A stretch of DNA of 8,493 nt from positions 1 through 8,493 of the forward strand of contig JAKBBA010000141.1 of the NCBI GenBank assembly GCA_021808665.1, written 5' to 3'. The notes under the pieces are model-generated. The model ran no database searches. It saw nothing but the letters and a program-made list of their open reading frames with translations, and had not been told where the DNA came from. A program made the translations under genes and the position numbers. This stretch comes from Actinomycetes bacterium. Lineage in GTDB: Bacteria; Actinomycetota; Acidimicrobiia; Acidimicrobiales; Palsa-688. Of the stretch, positions 1 through 6,289 are shown piece after piece. Positions within the stretch are counted from its first letter, which is position 1. Each line of letters opens with the position of its first letter.

Positions 1-25
1 GGACCCGGTCAGGCGGACTGGGTCC
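1..25 (-). terminator. Hairpin downstream of the SRPBCC operon
   Basis: GGACCC at 1-6 pairs with GGGTCC at 20-25; allowing one G-T pair, the stem grows to 8 base pairs around a 9-base loop. It lies about 50 bases past the stop of the minus-strand operon, where a terminator would be expected. The window ends before any T-tract could be seen, so this is a structural call only. Confidence 0.35.
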
Positions 26-75
26 AGATTCATCGGCTTTCGTGCTCTTCGACCGCGTTGTCATATGCAGCTTGG

Positions 76-519
76 TCAGTCTGTGGTTTCGAGGCGCTGT
101 TTGAGTCGTTGCATGTTGGTGGTCATTTCCTTGGCGGCTTGGGGTCGTATGACCAGGGGGACGACGACCTTGCCGATGCCGTGACCGGTGAAGTCGATGG
201 TGATTGTCACTTTGGACCGTTTGCCGTCGTCGAGCGGGTCGACGTTCACGTCGACGGCGGCTCGGACTGGGCCGTCGAGTCCGCGGATGGACCACGTGTG
301 GGGCGGGTCGACGCCGGTGATCTCAGAGGTGACTGAGCGTTTGGCGAACCCGATCTGCCTCGTGTTGAGGCACTTGTCTCCGACCGAAGCGGGGCCGTTT
401 CCGCGTCGGTGTCCGTCTACGACGCCGTTCTGCCACTCGGAGAAGTGGCTGGGGTCGGTGACGTAGGCGAACACCTCGGGCGCCGGTCGATCTATCTCGA
501 TGCTGGTCGATGTCGCCAT
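76..519 (-). CDS. SRPBCC (polyketide cyclase/START-like) family protein
   Basis: A 147-residue protein of the SRPBCC fold, a helix-grip cavity that binds hydrophobic ligands. The N-terminus (MATSTSIEIDRPAPEVFAYV) is the family's first beta strand leading into the first helix; DPSHFSEWQ at about 23-31 and the C-terminal helix (about 125-145, QAAKEMTTNMQRLKQRLE) also fit. The ligand and any reaction cannot be told from sequence. I chose the ATG at 519, not the longer frame from 573. The upstream gene's TGA shares its last A with this ATG (TGATG), AGGA lies 6 bases before it, and the extra residues resemble no SRPBCC start. It is the third gene of an arsR-led operon and so is probably repressed by that ArsR protein. 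The family is clear, the function unknown. Confidence 0.85.
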   Translation of the reverse strand: MATSTSIEIDRPAPEVFAYVTDPSHFSEWQNGVVDGHRRGNGPASVGDKCLNTRQIGFAKRSVTSEITGVDPPHTWSIRGLDGPVRAAVDVNVDPLDDGKRSKVTITIDFTGHGIGKVVVPLVIRPQAAKEMTTNMQRLKQRLETTD

Positions 520-1007
520 CACTGGTCCTGACCGTCGATCAGTTTGGAGTACCGGTGCAGGTACAGCGGCCAACCTTGATCTCCTCCCACACCGTCTCGG
601 ACACCTTCCCAGCCCGGCCCGTGACGGTCCAGATGGCGGTGCTCCAGTTCCACTCTGGTCCGGGTCGGCGACTCGGCGTGGAATCGGACTTCTACTTCGC
701 TGGTCCTGTACGGGTCAGTTTCGATCTGCCAGTTCGGGCTGATGTCCCAGCTGATGACCACCCGATCCGGCGGCTCGTAGGCCAGGACCCGGGCCCAGCG
801 GCAGACACTGCCGTCGACGCCGCGGTCGAACACGTAGCCCCCCACACTCGTCTCGAACACCGTCTCGGCGATGTCCGCCCCGAGCAGGTTGTGCTCCGGC
901 GGCTTGAACCGGCCGAAGTCCTCGGTGAAGACACGGAAAGCCTCCTTGATTGGGGCCTGCACCACGATCGAGTGGCGGATAGTGGTCGTCGTGGACTGCT
1001 GGGTCAT
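519..1007 (-). CDS. SRPBCC / AHSA1-like protein, ArsR-linked
   Basis: A 162-residue protein of the activator-of-Hsp90-ATPase-like (AHSA1) branch of SRPBCC. The fold starts at residue 10 (IRHSIVVQAPIKEAFRVFT). Family landmarks follow: VGGYVFDRGVDGS at about 55-67, WARVLAYEPPDRVVISW at 71-87, SEVEVRF at 103-109 and TRVELEHRHLDRHG at 117-130. This subfamily is commonly encoded directly after an ArsR regulator, as here; its biochemical role is generally not established. The start overlaps the arsR stop by 4 bases (ATGA), and AGGAGG lies 4 bases upstream, a strong ribosome binding site. The stop overlaps the next SRPBCC gene by one base, so the three genes are translationally coupled. It looks full length, with no damage. 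Confidence 0.88.
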   Translation of the reverse strand: MTQQSTTTTIRHSIVVQAPIKEAFRVFTEDFGRFKPPEHNLLGADIAETVFETSVGGYVFDRGVDGSVCRWARVLAYEPPDRVVISWDISPNWQIETDPYRTSEVEVRFHAESPTRTRVELEHRHLDRHGPGWEGVRDGVGGDQGWPLYLHRYSKLIDGQDQ

Positions 1008-1318
1008 CGCTCCTCCTGTGTGTCTTCAACGGTCGCTTTGAAGCTGGCCAAGGCCTGGTTCCAGAACCGGTCGAGCTGGTCTCGCAGGGCGGCCAGTGCG
1101 TCGGGATCGACGCGGTAGATGCGACGGTTGCCGACCGCCTGGTCGATAACCAGCCCGGCGTCTTTGAGCACCCGCAGATGCTGTGACACCGCCGGTCGGC
1201 TGACCGGCAGCTCCCGGGCCAGGTCGACCACCGCTAGGGGACGGTCCGCCAGCCGCTCGAAGATGGCCAGCCGGGTCGGATCGCCCAGGGCCAACAACCC
1301 GGCCGCTTGGTAAGTCAT
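1004..1318 (-). CDS. ArsR-family winged-helix transcriptional repressor
   Basis: A 104-residue DNA-binding protein. LALGDPTRLAIFERLA (about 9-24) is the standard ArsR first helix. The helix-turn-helix covers about 31-51, with recognition helix SRPAVSQHLRVL, and the wing is 57-70 (VIDQAVGNRRIYRV). The protein has no cysteine at all, so the classical metal-sensing cysteine sites are absent. It fits the SdpR-like, non-metal ArsR regulators that accompany SRPBCC genes better. It leads the operon and overlaps the following gene by 4 bases. The promoter lies immediately upstream (1330-1357), which suggests that ArsR represses its own operon and perhaps the divergent methyltransferase gene. The ATG at 1318 is favoured because it sits just after the predicted transcription start. 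The effector is unknown. Confidence 0.92.
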   Translation of the reverse strand: MTYQAAGLLALGDPTRLAIFERLADRPLAVVDLARELPVSRPAVSQHLRVLKDAGLVIDQAVGNRRIYRVDPDALAALRDQLDRFWNQALASFKATVEDTQEER

Positions 1319-1329
1319 AACGAACCGTC

Positions 1330-1357
1330 ATTCTACACTTACCAGGTTTGGTGTCAA
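1330..1357 (-). promoter_or_regulatory. arsR operon promoter, near-consensus, almost leaderless
   Basis: Read on the minus strand there is a perfect -35 box TTGACA (1357-1352), a 16-base spacer and a -10 box TAGAAT (1335-1330). Only 11 bases separate the -10 box from the arsR ATG, so the mRNA leader would be about 5 bases or fewer, too short for a ribosome binding site. Between the boxes ACAC and GTGT form an inverted pair, with ACC-T-GGT nested inside but on a different centre. This is a plausible but weak operator for the ArsR protein. Confidence 0.65.
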
Positions 1358-1398
1358 TGGCCCGGGCCGATCGAGCGCCGACGAGCCATGATGGTTGC

Positions 1399-2020
1399 AT
1401 GACCGACAGGGGGCGGCACTGGGACGACGCCTACCGGAACAAGGGCTCCGAAGGCGTCAGCTGGTACCAGCCCGAGCCGGTCGTGTCAGTCGAGCTCATC
1501 GGCCTGCTCGACATCTCGCCGTCTACAGCGATGGTAGATATCGGCGGTGGCACCTCGTACCTGTTGGACCGCCTGATCGAGTCCGGACGCAGCGACTAAG
1601 CGTGCTCGACGTGTCACAGGTAGCTCTCGAAGGGATTCGACGCAGGCTGAAAGACCAACCGCAAGTGACCTTCATCCAAGACGATGTCCTTACCTGGCGG
1701 CCCACGCGGCATTTCGGGCTGTGGGACGACCGGCCCGTATTCCACTTCCTCGCCGACGCCGAAGACAGAAGCCGGTACCTGGCCACCATGTCGAAGCCCC
1801 TTGAACCCGAGGGGAGCGTCATCATCGGAACCTTCGCCAAGGACGGACGGCACACTGCTCCGGACTCGAAGTGGCCCGTTACAGCCCGGCCGAACTGGAC
1901 GAACTCCTCGGCCCCGACTCCAACACGGTCGCAACCCGCAGAGAGATCCACCACACCCCGGGCGGAGTCACGCAACCGTTCAGCTGGATCGCCGCCAAGC
2001 GCCGCCGGTCACCGGAGTAG
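1399..2020 (+). pseudogene. Class I SAM-dependent methyltransferase, two frameshifts
   Basis: The pieces join into one protein of about 207 residues that matches a common actinobacterial class I methyltransferase type. The N-terminus (HWDDAYRNKG, then VSWYQPEP) and SAM-binding motif I (VDIGGGTSYLLDRL) are in the first frame, which hits a stop at 1597-1599. LSVLDVSQVALEGIRRRL, DVLTW, LWDDRPVFHFL and GSVIIGTFAKDG continue one base back in the next frame. SGLEVARYSPAELDELLGP, RREIHHTPGG and FSWIAAKR follow in a third frame to the TAG at 2018-2020. Restoring one base near 1597 and one near 1854 rebuilds the expected spacing, so each lesion looks like a single-base deletion. The gene is either a recent pseudogene or carries two sequencing errors. 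The start is the ATG at 1399; CATGAT sits 6 bases upstream as a weak -10. Substrate unknown. Confidence 0.85.
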
Positions 2021-2325
2021 ACCGAGAATCGTCGCCGGATCTATCCGCGCACCGAACCCACCTCCCAGAATGCGCCGCAGGTGCGCCCCATAAGGACGCC
2101 GGCGGCATAGCCTCCACCGCAGTCTCCGCGGTAATACTGTGCGCCCTCCGAGAGCGCGGATTCGCCGGGCATAGGCTCGCCGAGCCGGTCGACGCCGGTT
2201 AGGGGGGTGATTCTGCGTCGACGTGGCTACCTAAGTGTGTGCGTAGGCCAACTTGGCAAACACGAGGGCGCAGGGAAGTCCGATTCTGCACGTTCAGGGA
2301 GATCTTGACAGAGGACTCCGAGCGT
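2021..2325. other. Intergenic stretch without a recognised gene
   Basis: This lies between two convergent units, the broken methyltransferase and the membrane protein gene. I see no convincing coding frame. GTCGACGC (2188-2195) and GCGTCGAC (2215-2222) form an 8-base inverted repeat around a 19-base gap, with no T-tract after it on either strand, so it is not a clear terminator. Confidence 0.5.
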
Positions 2326-3255
2326 TCAGCTGCGGGTCCACTCCGGCAAAGACTGGGCGATACGGACAGCTCCGGCTGTTGCGGCCACTGCGGCTATTGC
2401 CATGACAGCGACGGTGGCGATAAGCCGGGCGTTGAGCGGTGTTGCCGAGTCGCCGCTGAAAAAGGTCGGAGCTCGTTGCGCAATGAGGATCCACCACAGG
2501 GTGGCGGCAGCGAGAATGACAACTATGGCGAGTGCCACCGCGGTGGCCAAGCCCGCTTCAGCCGCAAGCAGAGATCGAGAGAAGGTCACGTTCTGGGCGG
2601 CGACGACGGCAAGCAGAGTCCACAACACCATGGTGACCACGACGAGCGCCGCCCATGTGAGAAACAGGACCCCGTAACCGGCTGAACCGCCGTTGCGTTG
2701 GTGGGAGGACAGGTGATGAGCCCATACCAAAAGCGGAGCGGTTACCCCGGCTGTAAGGGACGAGCAGAGTACCGCTCGGAGAACATGAGCGCGGATCGGT
2801 GGCCAACCACCCAAGCGCAGGCAACGCACGAACGCCGGCAGAGCCAACCCGACTGCCGAGATCACAATCAGCCCGGCAACCCCTGCGGCGGCCTGGATAA
2901 GCGTGTAGGAGATGTCGGGAAGATGATGAGCGCTCGAACCAGCTGCCAGGGCGTCGTCAAAGTGTTCGGACATCTTGGCGAAACTCGCTCCGGCAACGAC
3001 CATTGCCGTCCAGGAGACGAGCACCATCAACACTCCCGCCCGGACCCGATCAGCGGGAGGGACACTGTCTCCGCTCAAGCCCGATCGCCAGACGCGTTCT
3101 CGAATACCACCGGTCGCGATCGACAGGCGCGCGGCCAACGGTGGCTTGCCAGGTCCAAAGCTGTCCTGCATGAAGACGAGGAACTCCTCGCCGTAACGGT
3201 CCCGCCACGCCGCTGGATACCAGCGAAGAAGCCGGCCCTGGTCTGCGGCCGCCAT
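2326..3255 (-). CDS. PadR-linked six-helix integral membrane protein
   Basis: A 309-residue protein with a short cytosolic-looking N-terminus carrying LLRWYPAAWRDRYGEEF (about 9-25). That motif is typical of actinobacterial membrane proteins encoded directly after PadR regulators. Six hydrophobic segments follow at about 73-94, 119-143, 158-181, 195-220, 234-259 and 277-297. There is no ATP-binding or catalytic motif, so the function is unknown; a membrane stress or permease-like role is a guess. The ATG at 3255 shares one base with the padR stop (TGATG) and has GGGG 8 bases upstream; a GTG one codon earlier (3258) is an equally legal start and would give a 4-base overlap. It is almost certainly co-transcribed with padR and controlled by it. 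Confidence 0.85.
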   Translation of the reverse strand: MAAADQGRLLRWYPAAWRDRYGEEFLVFMQDSFGPGKPPLAARLSIATGGIRERVWRSGLSGDSVPPADRVRAGVLMVLVSWTAMVVAGASFAKMSEHFDDALAAGSSAHHLPDISYTLIQAAAGVAGLIVISAVGLALPAFVRCLRLGGWPPIRAHVLRAVLCSSLTAGVTAPLLVWAHHLSSHQRNGGSAGYGVLFLTWAALVVVTMVLWTLLAVVAAQNVTFSRSLLAAEAGLATAVALAIVVILAAATLWWILIAQRAPTFFSGDSATPLNARLIATVAVMAIAAVAATAGAVRIAQSLPEWTRS

Positions 3256-3602
3256 CACAACAGCCCCGGGCGCAGAGCCGAGACCTGGCCCAAGCGGACG
3301 GCACCCACCTCGGCTAACCGGCGCATCTCAGCCACCGCGTCAGCCAGCGCCGAAACACCCGCCGCGGTAATCCGATACGGGCGGCGACGGTCGTCGCTGG
3401 GCAACGGCTCGATCAGCCCGCGCTCTTCCAGACGAGTGATCGCACCGTAGAGGGTGCCAGGTCCCAGAGCGACTCCAGCGAAGGCTTCGATGTCCTTCGC
3501 CAGCGCGTGCCCGTGCTTGGGCCCCTCCGCCAGGCTGGTCAAGATGAGAAGCGGAGGATCATTCGAGCGTTGCAATCGACTCGCCCCGGAAGGTCGCCTC
3601 AT
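3255..3602 (-). CDS. PadR-family transcriptional repressor
   Basis: A 115-residue winged-helix regulator. LLILTSLAEGPKHGHALAKD (about 18-37) opens the PadR domain. FAGVALGPGTLYGAITRLEE (41-60) is the recognition helix region, and RGLIEPLPSDDRRRPYRITA (61-80) is the wing with the family's RRRPYRxT signature. A short C-terminal helix (about 82-105) should mediate dimerisation, as in the small PadR-s2 type. PadR proteins usually bind dyads overlapping their own promoter; here two such repeats lie at 3612-3647. The ATG at 3602 is 6 bases from the -10 box, so the mRNA should start at the ATG itself. The stop overlaps the membrane protein start. The signal it senses is unknown. Confidence 0.93.
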   Translation of the reverse strand: MRRPSGASRLQRSNDPPLLILTSLAEGPKHGHALAKDIEAFAGVALGPGTLYGAITRLEERGLIEPLPSDDRRRPYRITAAGVSALADAVAEMRRLAEVGAVRLGQVSALRPGLL

Positions 3603-3900
3603 AGAACCAATATACTACACGGGACGTAGCAACGCAAGACGTAGTATGGAGTCGCTCGGGGAGCAGGCCGCTCAATCAAAACCGGAGCCCAGAACAGCTT
3701 CGCAGCTCACGCCCCTATGGCCCGAGTCCAGTGCTCCCCAACGACGGAGCCCGCGACACCGCCCGAGGGGCCAACGTGTCCCAAAAGTCGGCCCAGAATC
3801 GCCCATTCCCGGTCGCCCAGACCGCCGGGTTGAGGGCAGCGCCCGATGTGCCGTCATGCGTTCTTGTATGGTGTCTGGCGGTGGTTGCTGTGGCGTGGCG
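3603..3900. other. Divergent intergenic region between padR and the isomerase-like gene
   Basis: Apart from the padR promoter at its left end, no gene is recognisable. A plus-strand open frame runs through it into the isomerase-like gene, but its residues before 3901 resemble no family. TATGGT at 3867-3872 could be a -10 box for that gene, but there is no good -35 box 16-18 bases before it. Confidence 0.4.
3609..3647 (-). promoter_or_regulatory. padR leaderless promoter with overlapping dyad operators
   Basis: On the minus strand: -35 TTGCGT (3637-3632), a 17-base spacer, -10 TATATT (3614-3609), then 6 bases to the padR ATG. Over it lie two tandem 15-base units, 3615-3629 and 3630-3644, identical at 11 of 15 positions, each shaped CTAC-N7-GTAG (the second CAAC-N7-GTAG). 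A 7-base inverted repeat, ATACTAC (3612-3618) and GTAGTAT (3641-3647), brackets the whole. Binding here would block RNA polymerase, fitting PadR autorepression. Confidence 0.65.
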
Positions 3901-4425
3901 ATGAGCACGTGGGTGGAGGTTCGGGACGCGTTCGGTCAGGCGGCCGAGTGGTTCATGGGTGTCGTGCCGTCAGGGACGGGTCGCTGGGAAGAAACCGGGT
4001 TGGGAGAGTGGAGCGTCCGTGACCTTGTCGGGCACACGAGCCGAGCGCTTTTGACTGTGGAGGTCTATCTCGACAAGCCAGCCGCTGGAGCCGGGGTGGG
4101 GTCCGCCGTCGAGTATTTCCGTCTGGTGTCGGCCTCCGTCGGGGACCCCGCAAGGGTTGCGCAACGTGGCCGCGACGCTCTAGCGGGCACGCCGGTCGGC
4201 GGTATGCGCCTAGTGGACTACCTGCCGACCCGAACTTTCGAGCTCACTGTCCACACCTGTGACCTAGCCGCCGCCCTCGGACGACCCCTCGACGTACCCG
4301 AGTCGGCCGCAACGCAGAGCCTCGCCGTGCTCGGCGGGTTGGCCGTCCAAGCAGGCGTCGCGCCGTTACTGCTACTTTCGGCGACCGGCCGGCGACAGTT
4401 ACCCGCCGGTTTCAGCGTCTTGTAA
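3901..4425 (+). CDS. Maleylpyruvate isomerase/DinB-like family protein (MDMPI N-terminal domain)
   Basis: A 174-residue four-helix-bundle protein of the mycothiol-dependent maleylpyruvate isomerase N-terminal domain group, related to DinB/YfiT. The evidence is GEWSVRDLVGHTSRALL (35-51), DYLPTRTFELTVHTCDLAAALG (106-127, read as two pieces around FELTVH) and the C-terminal ATGRRQLPAGFSVL (161-174). His45, Glu114 and His118 reproduce the metal-ligand arrangement (H, then E-x3-H) of the characterised enzyme. The separate C-terminal domain of the true isomerase is missing, so this is more likely a mycothiol-linked or metal-dependent protein of unknown substrate than the gentisate-pathway enzyme. 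The ATG at 3901 starts where homology starts; the frame is open far upstream. It appears to be a single-gene unit with a hairpin after it. Confidence 0.85.
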   Translation: MSTWVEVRDAFGQAAEWFMGVVPSGTGRWEETGLGEWSVRDLVGHTSRALLTVEVYLDKPAAGAGVGSAVEYFRLVSASVGDPARVAQRGRDALAGTPVGGMRLVDYLPTRTFELTVHTCDLAAALGRPLDVPESAATQSLAVLGGLAVQAGVAPLLLLSATGRRQLPAGFSVL

Positions 4426-4459
4426 GAAAGTCCGCACGGCAGCCTACGACGGGGACAGG

Positions 4460-4507
4460 CCTAGTCGACAGGTGCGCGTGTCGAGAGGTGTCGTCCTAGG
4501 CTTCTTT
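4460..4507 (+). terminator. Terminator-like hairpin after the isomerase-like gene
   Basis: CCTAG-T-CGACA (4460-4470) pairs with TGTCG-TC-CTAGG (4489-4500). This gives ten base pairs with a small internal loop around an 18-base loop. The stem is followed by CTTCTTT, a short pyrimidine/T-rich run. It starts 35 bases past the stop at 4425, a good position for an intrinsic terminator. Confidence 0.45.
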
Positions 4508-4846
4508 GTGACCCGCCCGACCATGTGGGTGTCACCGCCAGCGGCCGCCTCGGCGGTCCGCTCTACCTCGGCGAACCCGTCGCTTGAACGTCAGGCTCGC
4601 GCGACTTGCGATCCACCCCCTCGGGTGCGCCGAGAAGTGTCGATATGCGGCGCGCTTAGGGAAAGGATGGTTGTTGTTCTGGCGCCGCTTTGTGCGAGCG
4701 GCGGGATGCGTGATATCGCCGATCACGAGTTCCTCGCTGATGTTTTCGCCGCCGTCGTTCGCTACGCCTGTGAACCGGCGGTATGGCCTCACCGGTTGCT
4801 CGGATAGCCGAACGCCATATATAAAGCGCTCGGAGCGAATGTCAGC
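4508..4846. other. Intergenic stretch, no recognised gene
   Basis: Open frames exist on both strands (for example 4472-4807 plus and 4532-4792 minus), but they conflict with each other, have no convincing ribosome binding site and resemble no family I know. Near 4818-4824 the DNA turns AT-rich (ATATATAAA), followed by CGCTC-G-GAGCG. This lies just past the stop of the minus-strand VOC gene and could be part of its 3' end. Confidence 0.4.
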
Positions 4847-5263
4847 TCAGGCGACTTCGCCACGAAAGAACCAGTGAACACCGAACTTGTCGGCAAGGTG
4901 CCCATAGATCCCAAACGGCATATCATGCAACTCATCGAGCAGGTCTGGATCTGCACCGAACGACAGATTATGGAAGACCTCTCGCAACTCGCAGACGGTT
5001 CCGCTCGTAACGTACATGGCTACCGTGTTGCCCTGCTTCGCCTTACGCGTCGCATGCATCCAGTCAGTAGCCGAAAATTCTACGGCACTCGATTTGAGGT
5101 TGGCGTAGACCACTTTGTGGTGATGCTCTGGGGGGATATCAGCTTTCATCGCAGTGTCGCCAATCCGCGTGAGGGTCAACTCACCACCGAGGCATGAGTG
5201 GTAGAAGGCCATAGCGTCTGCACAGTTCCCGTCAAAAAGAAGGAACGGTGTGAGTTTCAGCAA
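4847..5263 (-). CDS. PhnB-like VOC-superfamily (glyoxalase/bleomycin-resistance fold) protein
   Basis: A 138-residue protein with the PhnB-type VOC fold. LTPFLLFDGNCADAMAFY (about 4-21) is the characteristic first strand and helix, CLGGEL (24-29) follows, and MPFGIYGHLADKFGVHWFF (about 115-133) is the conserved ending. PhnB-like proteins are mostly of unknown activity; some relatives bind antibiotics or metals. Length is normal for the family. The start is a TTG at 5263 preceded by AGGGGG 4 bases upstream; no ATG is available before the conserved region. The DNA of this gene and its flank (about 4850-5350) is clearly less GC-rich than its neighbours, which suggests recent transfer. It stands alone, with unrelated neighbours. 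Confidence 0.82.
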   Translation of the reverse strand: MLKLTPFLLFDGNCADAMAFYHSCLGGELTLTRIGDTAMKADIPPEHHHKVVYANLKSSAVEFSATDWMHATRKAKQGNTVAMYVTSGTVCELREVFHNLSFGADPDLLDELHDMPFGIYGHLADKFGVHWFFRGEVA

Positions 5264-5571
5264 CTCTCCCCCTGAAATCTTATTCGTGATGAAAACCTAG
5301 CATCTTGATGGTCCCAGGTTCTCGGCCTTCTGCTCAAAGAGCATCACACCTGCCAGCTTGTTCTGCTTAGCCAATTGCCGAGTGGAGCTTGTCGAGGCCC
5401 AAAACAAACCCTCAGGTATCGCCAATGGCACTGCAGGACGGCCACGAAGAACGTCGTCGCCGAGGGGCTGCTGGTACGCCTGATCGGCCTGTACATCTGG
5501 CGCTGAGCCCCTTCTCCATATGCAAGGCGCCCCAGAGGTGCAGTTCGGTGTGCCCGCCGCCGATCACGGGC
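5264..5571. other. Degenerate stretch, possible remnant of a ClC channel N-terminus
   Basis: No intact gene is visible. At 5450-5503 the plus strand reads NVVAEGLLVRLIGLYIWR before a stop. This resembles the first transmembrane helix of short actinobacterial ClC channels (a VVA-x-LL-RLIGL pattern). A second frame at about 5541-5582 reads VQFGVPAADHGRVVL, which could fit the loop and the next strand of the same proteins. If so, this is the decayed left part of the ClC fragment seen at 8345-8493. The resemblance is weak and needs a frameshift, so it is a hypothesis only. Confidence 0.22.
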
Positions 5572-5582
5572 GTGTCGTTCTG
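5572..5582 (+). repeat. GTGYCGTTCTG motif, copy 1
   Basis: GTGTCGTTCTG. With three leading bases the identical 14-mer GGCGTGTCGTTCTG (5569-5582) recurs at 8289-8302. It lies 102 bases before the antitoxin start, in non-coding DNA. Confidence 0.5.
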
Positions 5583-5640
5583 CGTTGACGATCTGCGTCC
5601 TTCCGCCCTCCGTGCACTGAAGAGGTAGCGACACCCGGCC

Positions 5641-5678
5641 CTAGTCTAGTACCATGAGGTCGTACCATAGTAGAAGGG
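5641..5678 (+). promoter_or_regulatory. yefM-yoeB control region with direct repeats and ribosome binding site
   Basis: GTACCAT occurs at 5649-5655 and again at 5662-5668, 13 bases apart, preceded by a tandem CTAGT (5641-5650). YefM antitoxins usually repress their own operon at repeats with a GTAC core, and both copies here contain GTAC, so this is the likely operator. GAAGGG at 5673-5678 is a good ribosome binding site 6 bases from the antitoxin ATG. No clear -35/-10 pair is visible; TACCAT (5663-5668) could be the -10 box. Confidence 0.45.
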
Positions 5679-5684
5679 TCCGCC

Positions 5685-5954
5685 ATGGCAATCAGCGCTA
5701 GCGAGGCGCGCTCGCGACTGTTCCCTCTCATCCAGCAGGTCAATGACGACCACCTCCCGGTGCGGATCAGCTCAAAGGGTGGGGACGCAGTGCTCATGTC
5801 GGCTGCGGACTTCGATTCTTGGCAGGAGACGATCTACTTGCTGCGGTCTCCCGCCAACGCTCGACGACTCATGGAAGCCGTCGAGCGGGACAGGTCCGGC
5901 CGAGGCACTGTGGTGAAGACCATGGAGGATCTCCAGGATCTGGCCGGCGAGTAG
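5685..5954 (+). CDS. yefM: YefM/Phd-family antitoxin
   Basis: An 89-residue type II antitoxin. The N-terminal Phd/YefM DNA-binding and dimerisation domain is clear: ISASEARSRLFPLIQQV (3-19), then PVRISSKGGDAVLMSAADF (25-43). YLLRSPANARRLMEAVERD (51-69) is almost the E. coli YefM sequence. The C-terminal part (about 70-89), acidic at its end, is the toxin-neutralising tail, expected to be disordered and degraded by proteases. YefM binds and inhibits YoeB, and the complex represses the operon. The ATG at 5685 has GAAGGG 6 bases upstream. Its TAG stop is followed directly by the toxin start. The length is normal and the gene looks intact. Confidence 0.95.
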   Translation: MAISASEARSRLFPLIQQVNDDHLPVRISSKGGDAVLMSAADFDSWQETIYLLRSPANARRLMEAVERDRSGRGTVVKTMEDLQDLAGE

Positions 5955-6218
5955 TTGCGAAGCATCCACTTCGACCCCGACGCATGGGACGACTTGTTGT
6001 ACTGGCTCGGCGCCGACCGGAAGATGGCGACGAGGATCGCCCGCCTGATCGGAGACATCCAGCGCGATCCGTTCACGGGGATCGGCAAACCGGAGCCACT
6101 CAAGGGCGAACTGTCGGGGTACTGGTCCCGCCGGATCGACGACGAGCACCGTCTCGTCTACCGGGCCGACGACGCAGAGGTCAAGATCCTCAAGGCGCGC
6201 TACCACTACGGCCAGTAG
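5955..6218 (+). CDS. yoeB: YoeB-family ribosome-dependent mRNA endonuclease toxin
   Basis: An 87-residue toxin that closely follows E. coli YoeB along its whole length. WDDLLYW (11-17), [18 protein letters not shown] (44-61), DDEHRLVYR (62-70) and the C-terminal RYHYG (82-86) are all present. The catalytic residues known for YoeB (Glu46, Arg65, His83) correspond to Glu47, Arg66 and His84 here, so the enzyme is probably active: it cleaves mRNA in the ribosomal A site and stops translation. The start is a TTG at 5955 immediately after the antitoxin TAG, with no clear ribosome binding site. Translation therefore probably depends on ribosomes finishing yefM, which would keep toxin below antitoxin. 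No damage is visible. Confidence 0.95.
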   Translation: MRSIHFDPDAWDDLLYWLGADRKMATRIARLIGDIQRDPFTGIGKPEPLKGELSGYWSRRIDDEHRLVYRADDAEVKILKARYHYGQ

Positions 6219-6278
6219 GTAGACGACAGAGGTCTCTCGCGGCCACACCGCCCGGCGGCAGCCAATTGAGTTCCCGAG

Positions 6279-6289
6279 GTGCCGTTCTG
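6279..6289 (+). repeat. GTGYCGTTCTG motif, copy 2
   Basis: GTGCCGTTCTG, followed by CGT exactly as in copy 1 (13 of 14 bases shared). It lies 60 bases after the YoeB stop, so copies 1 and 2 bracket the toxin-antitoxin pair. Confidence 0.5.

Noticed and set aside
510..1118. Long plus-strand ORF opposite the SRPBCC genes
   Set aside because: It is the antisense shadow of two well-supported minus-strand genes, and its protein resembles nothing.
2188..2222. 8-base inverted repeat as a bidirectional terminator
   Set aside because: The loop is 19 bases and there is no T-tract on either side.
2239..3450. Plus-strand ORFs across the PadR/membrane protein operon
   Set aside because: They are antisense to genes with clear motifs and membrane segments, and the codon use looks random.
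3454..3900. N-terminal extension of the isomerase-like ORF
   Set aside because: The frame is open but runs antisense over padR and its promoter; family similarity begins at the ATG at 3901.
4472..4807. 111-codon plus-strand ORF
   Set aside because: No ribosome binding site, no family resemblance, and it starts inside a terminator-like hairpin.
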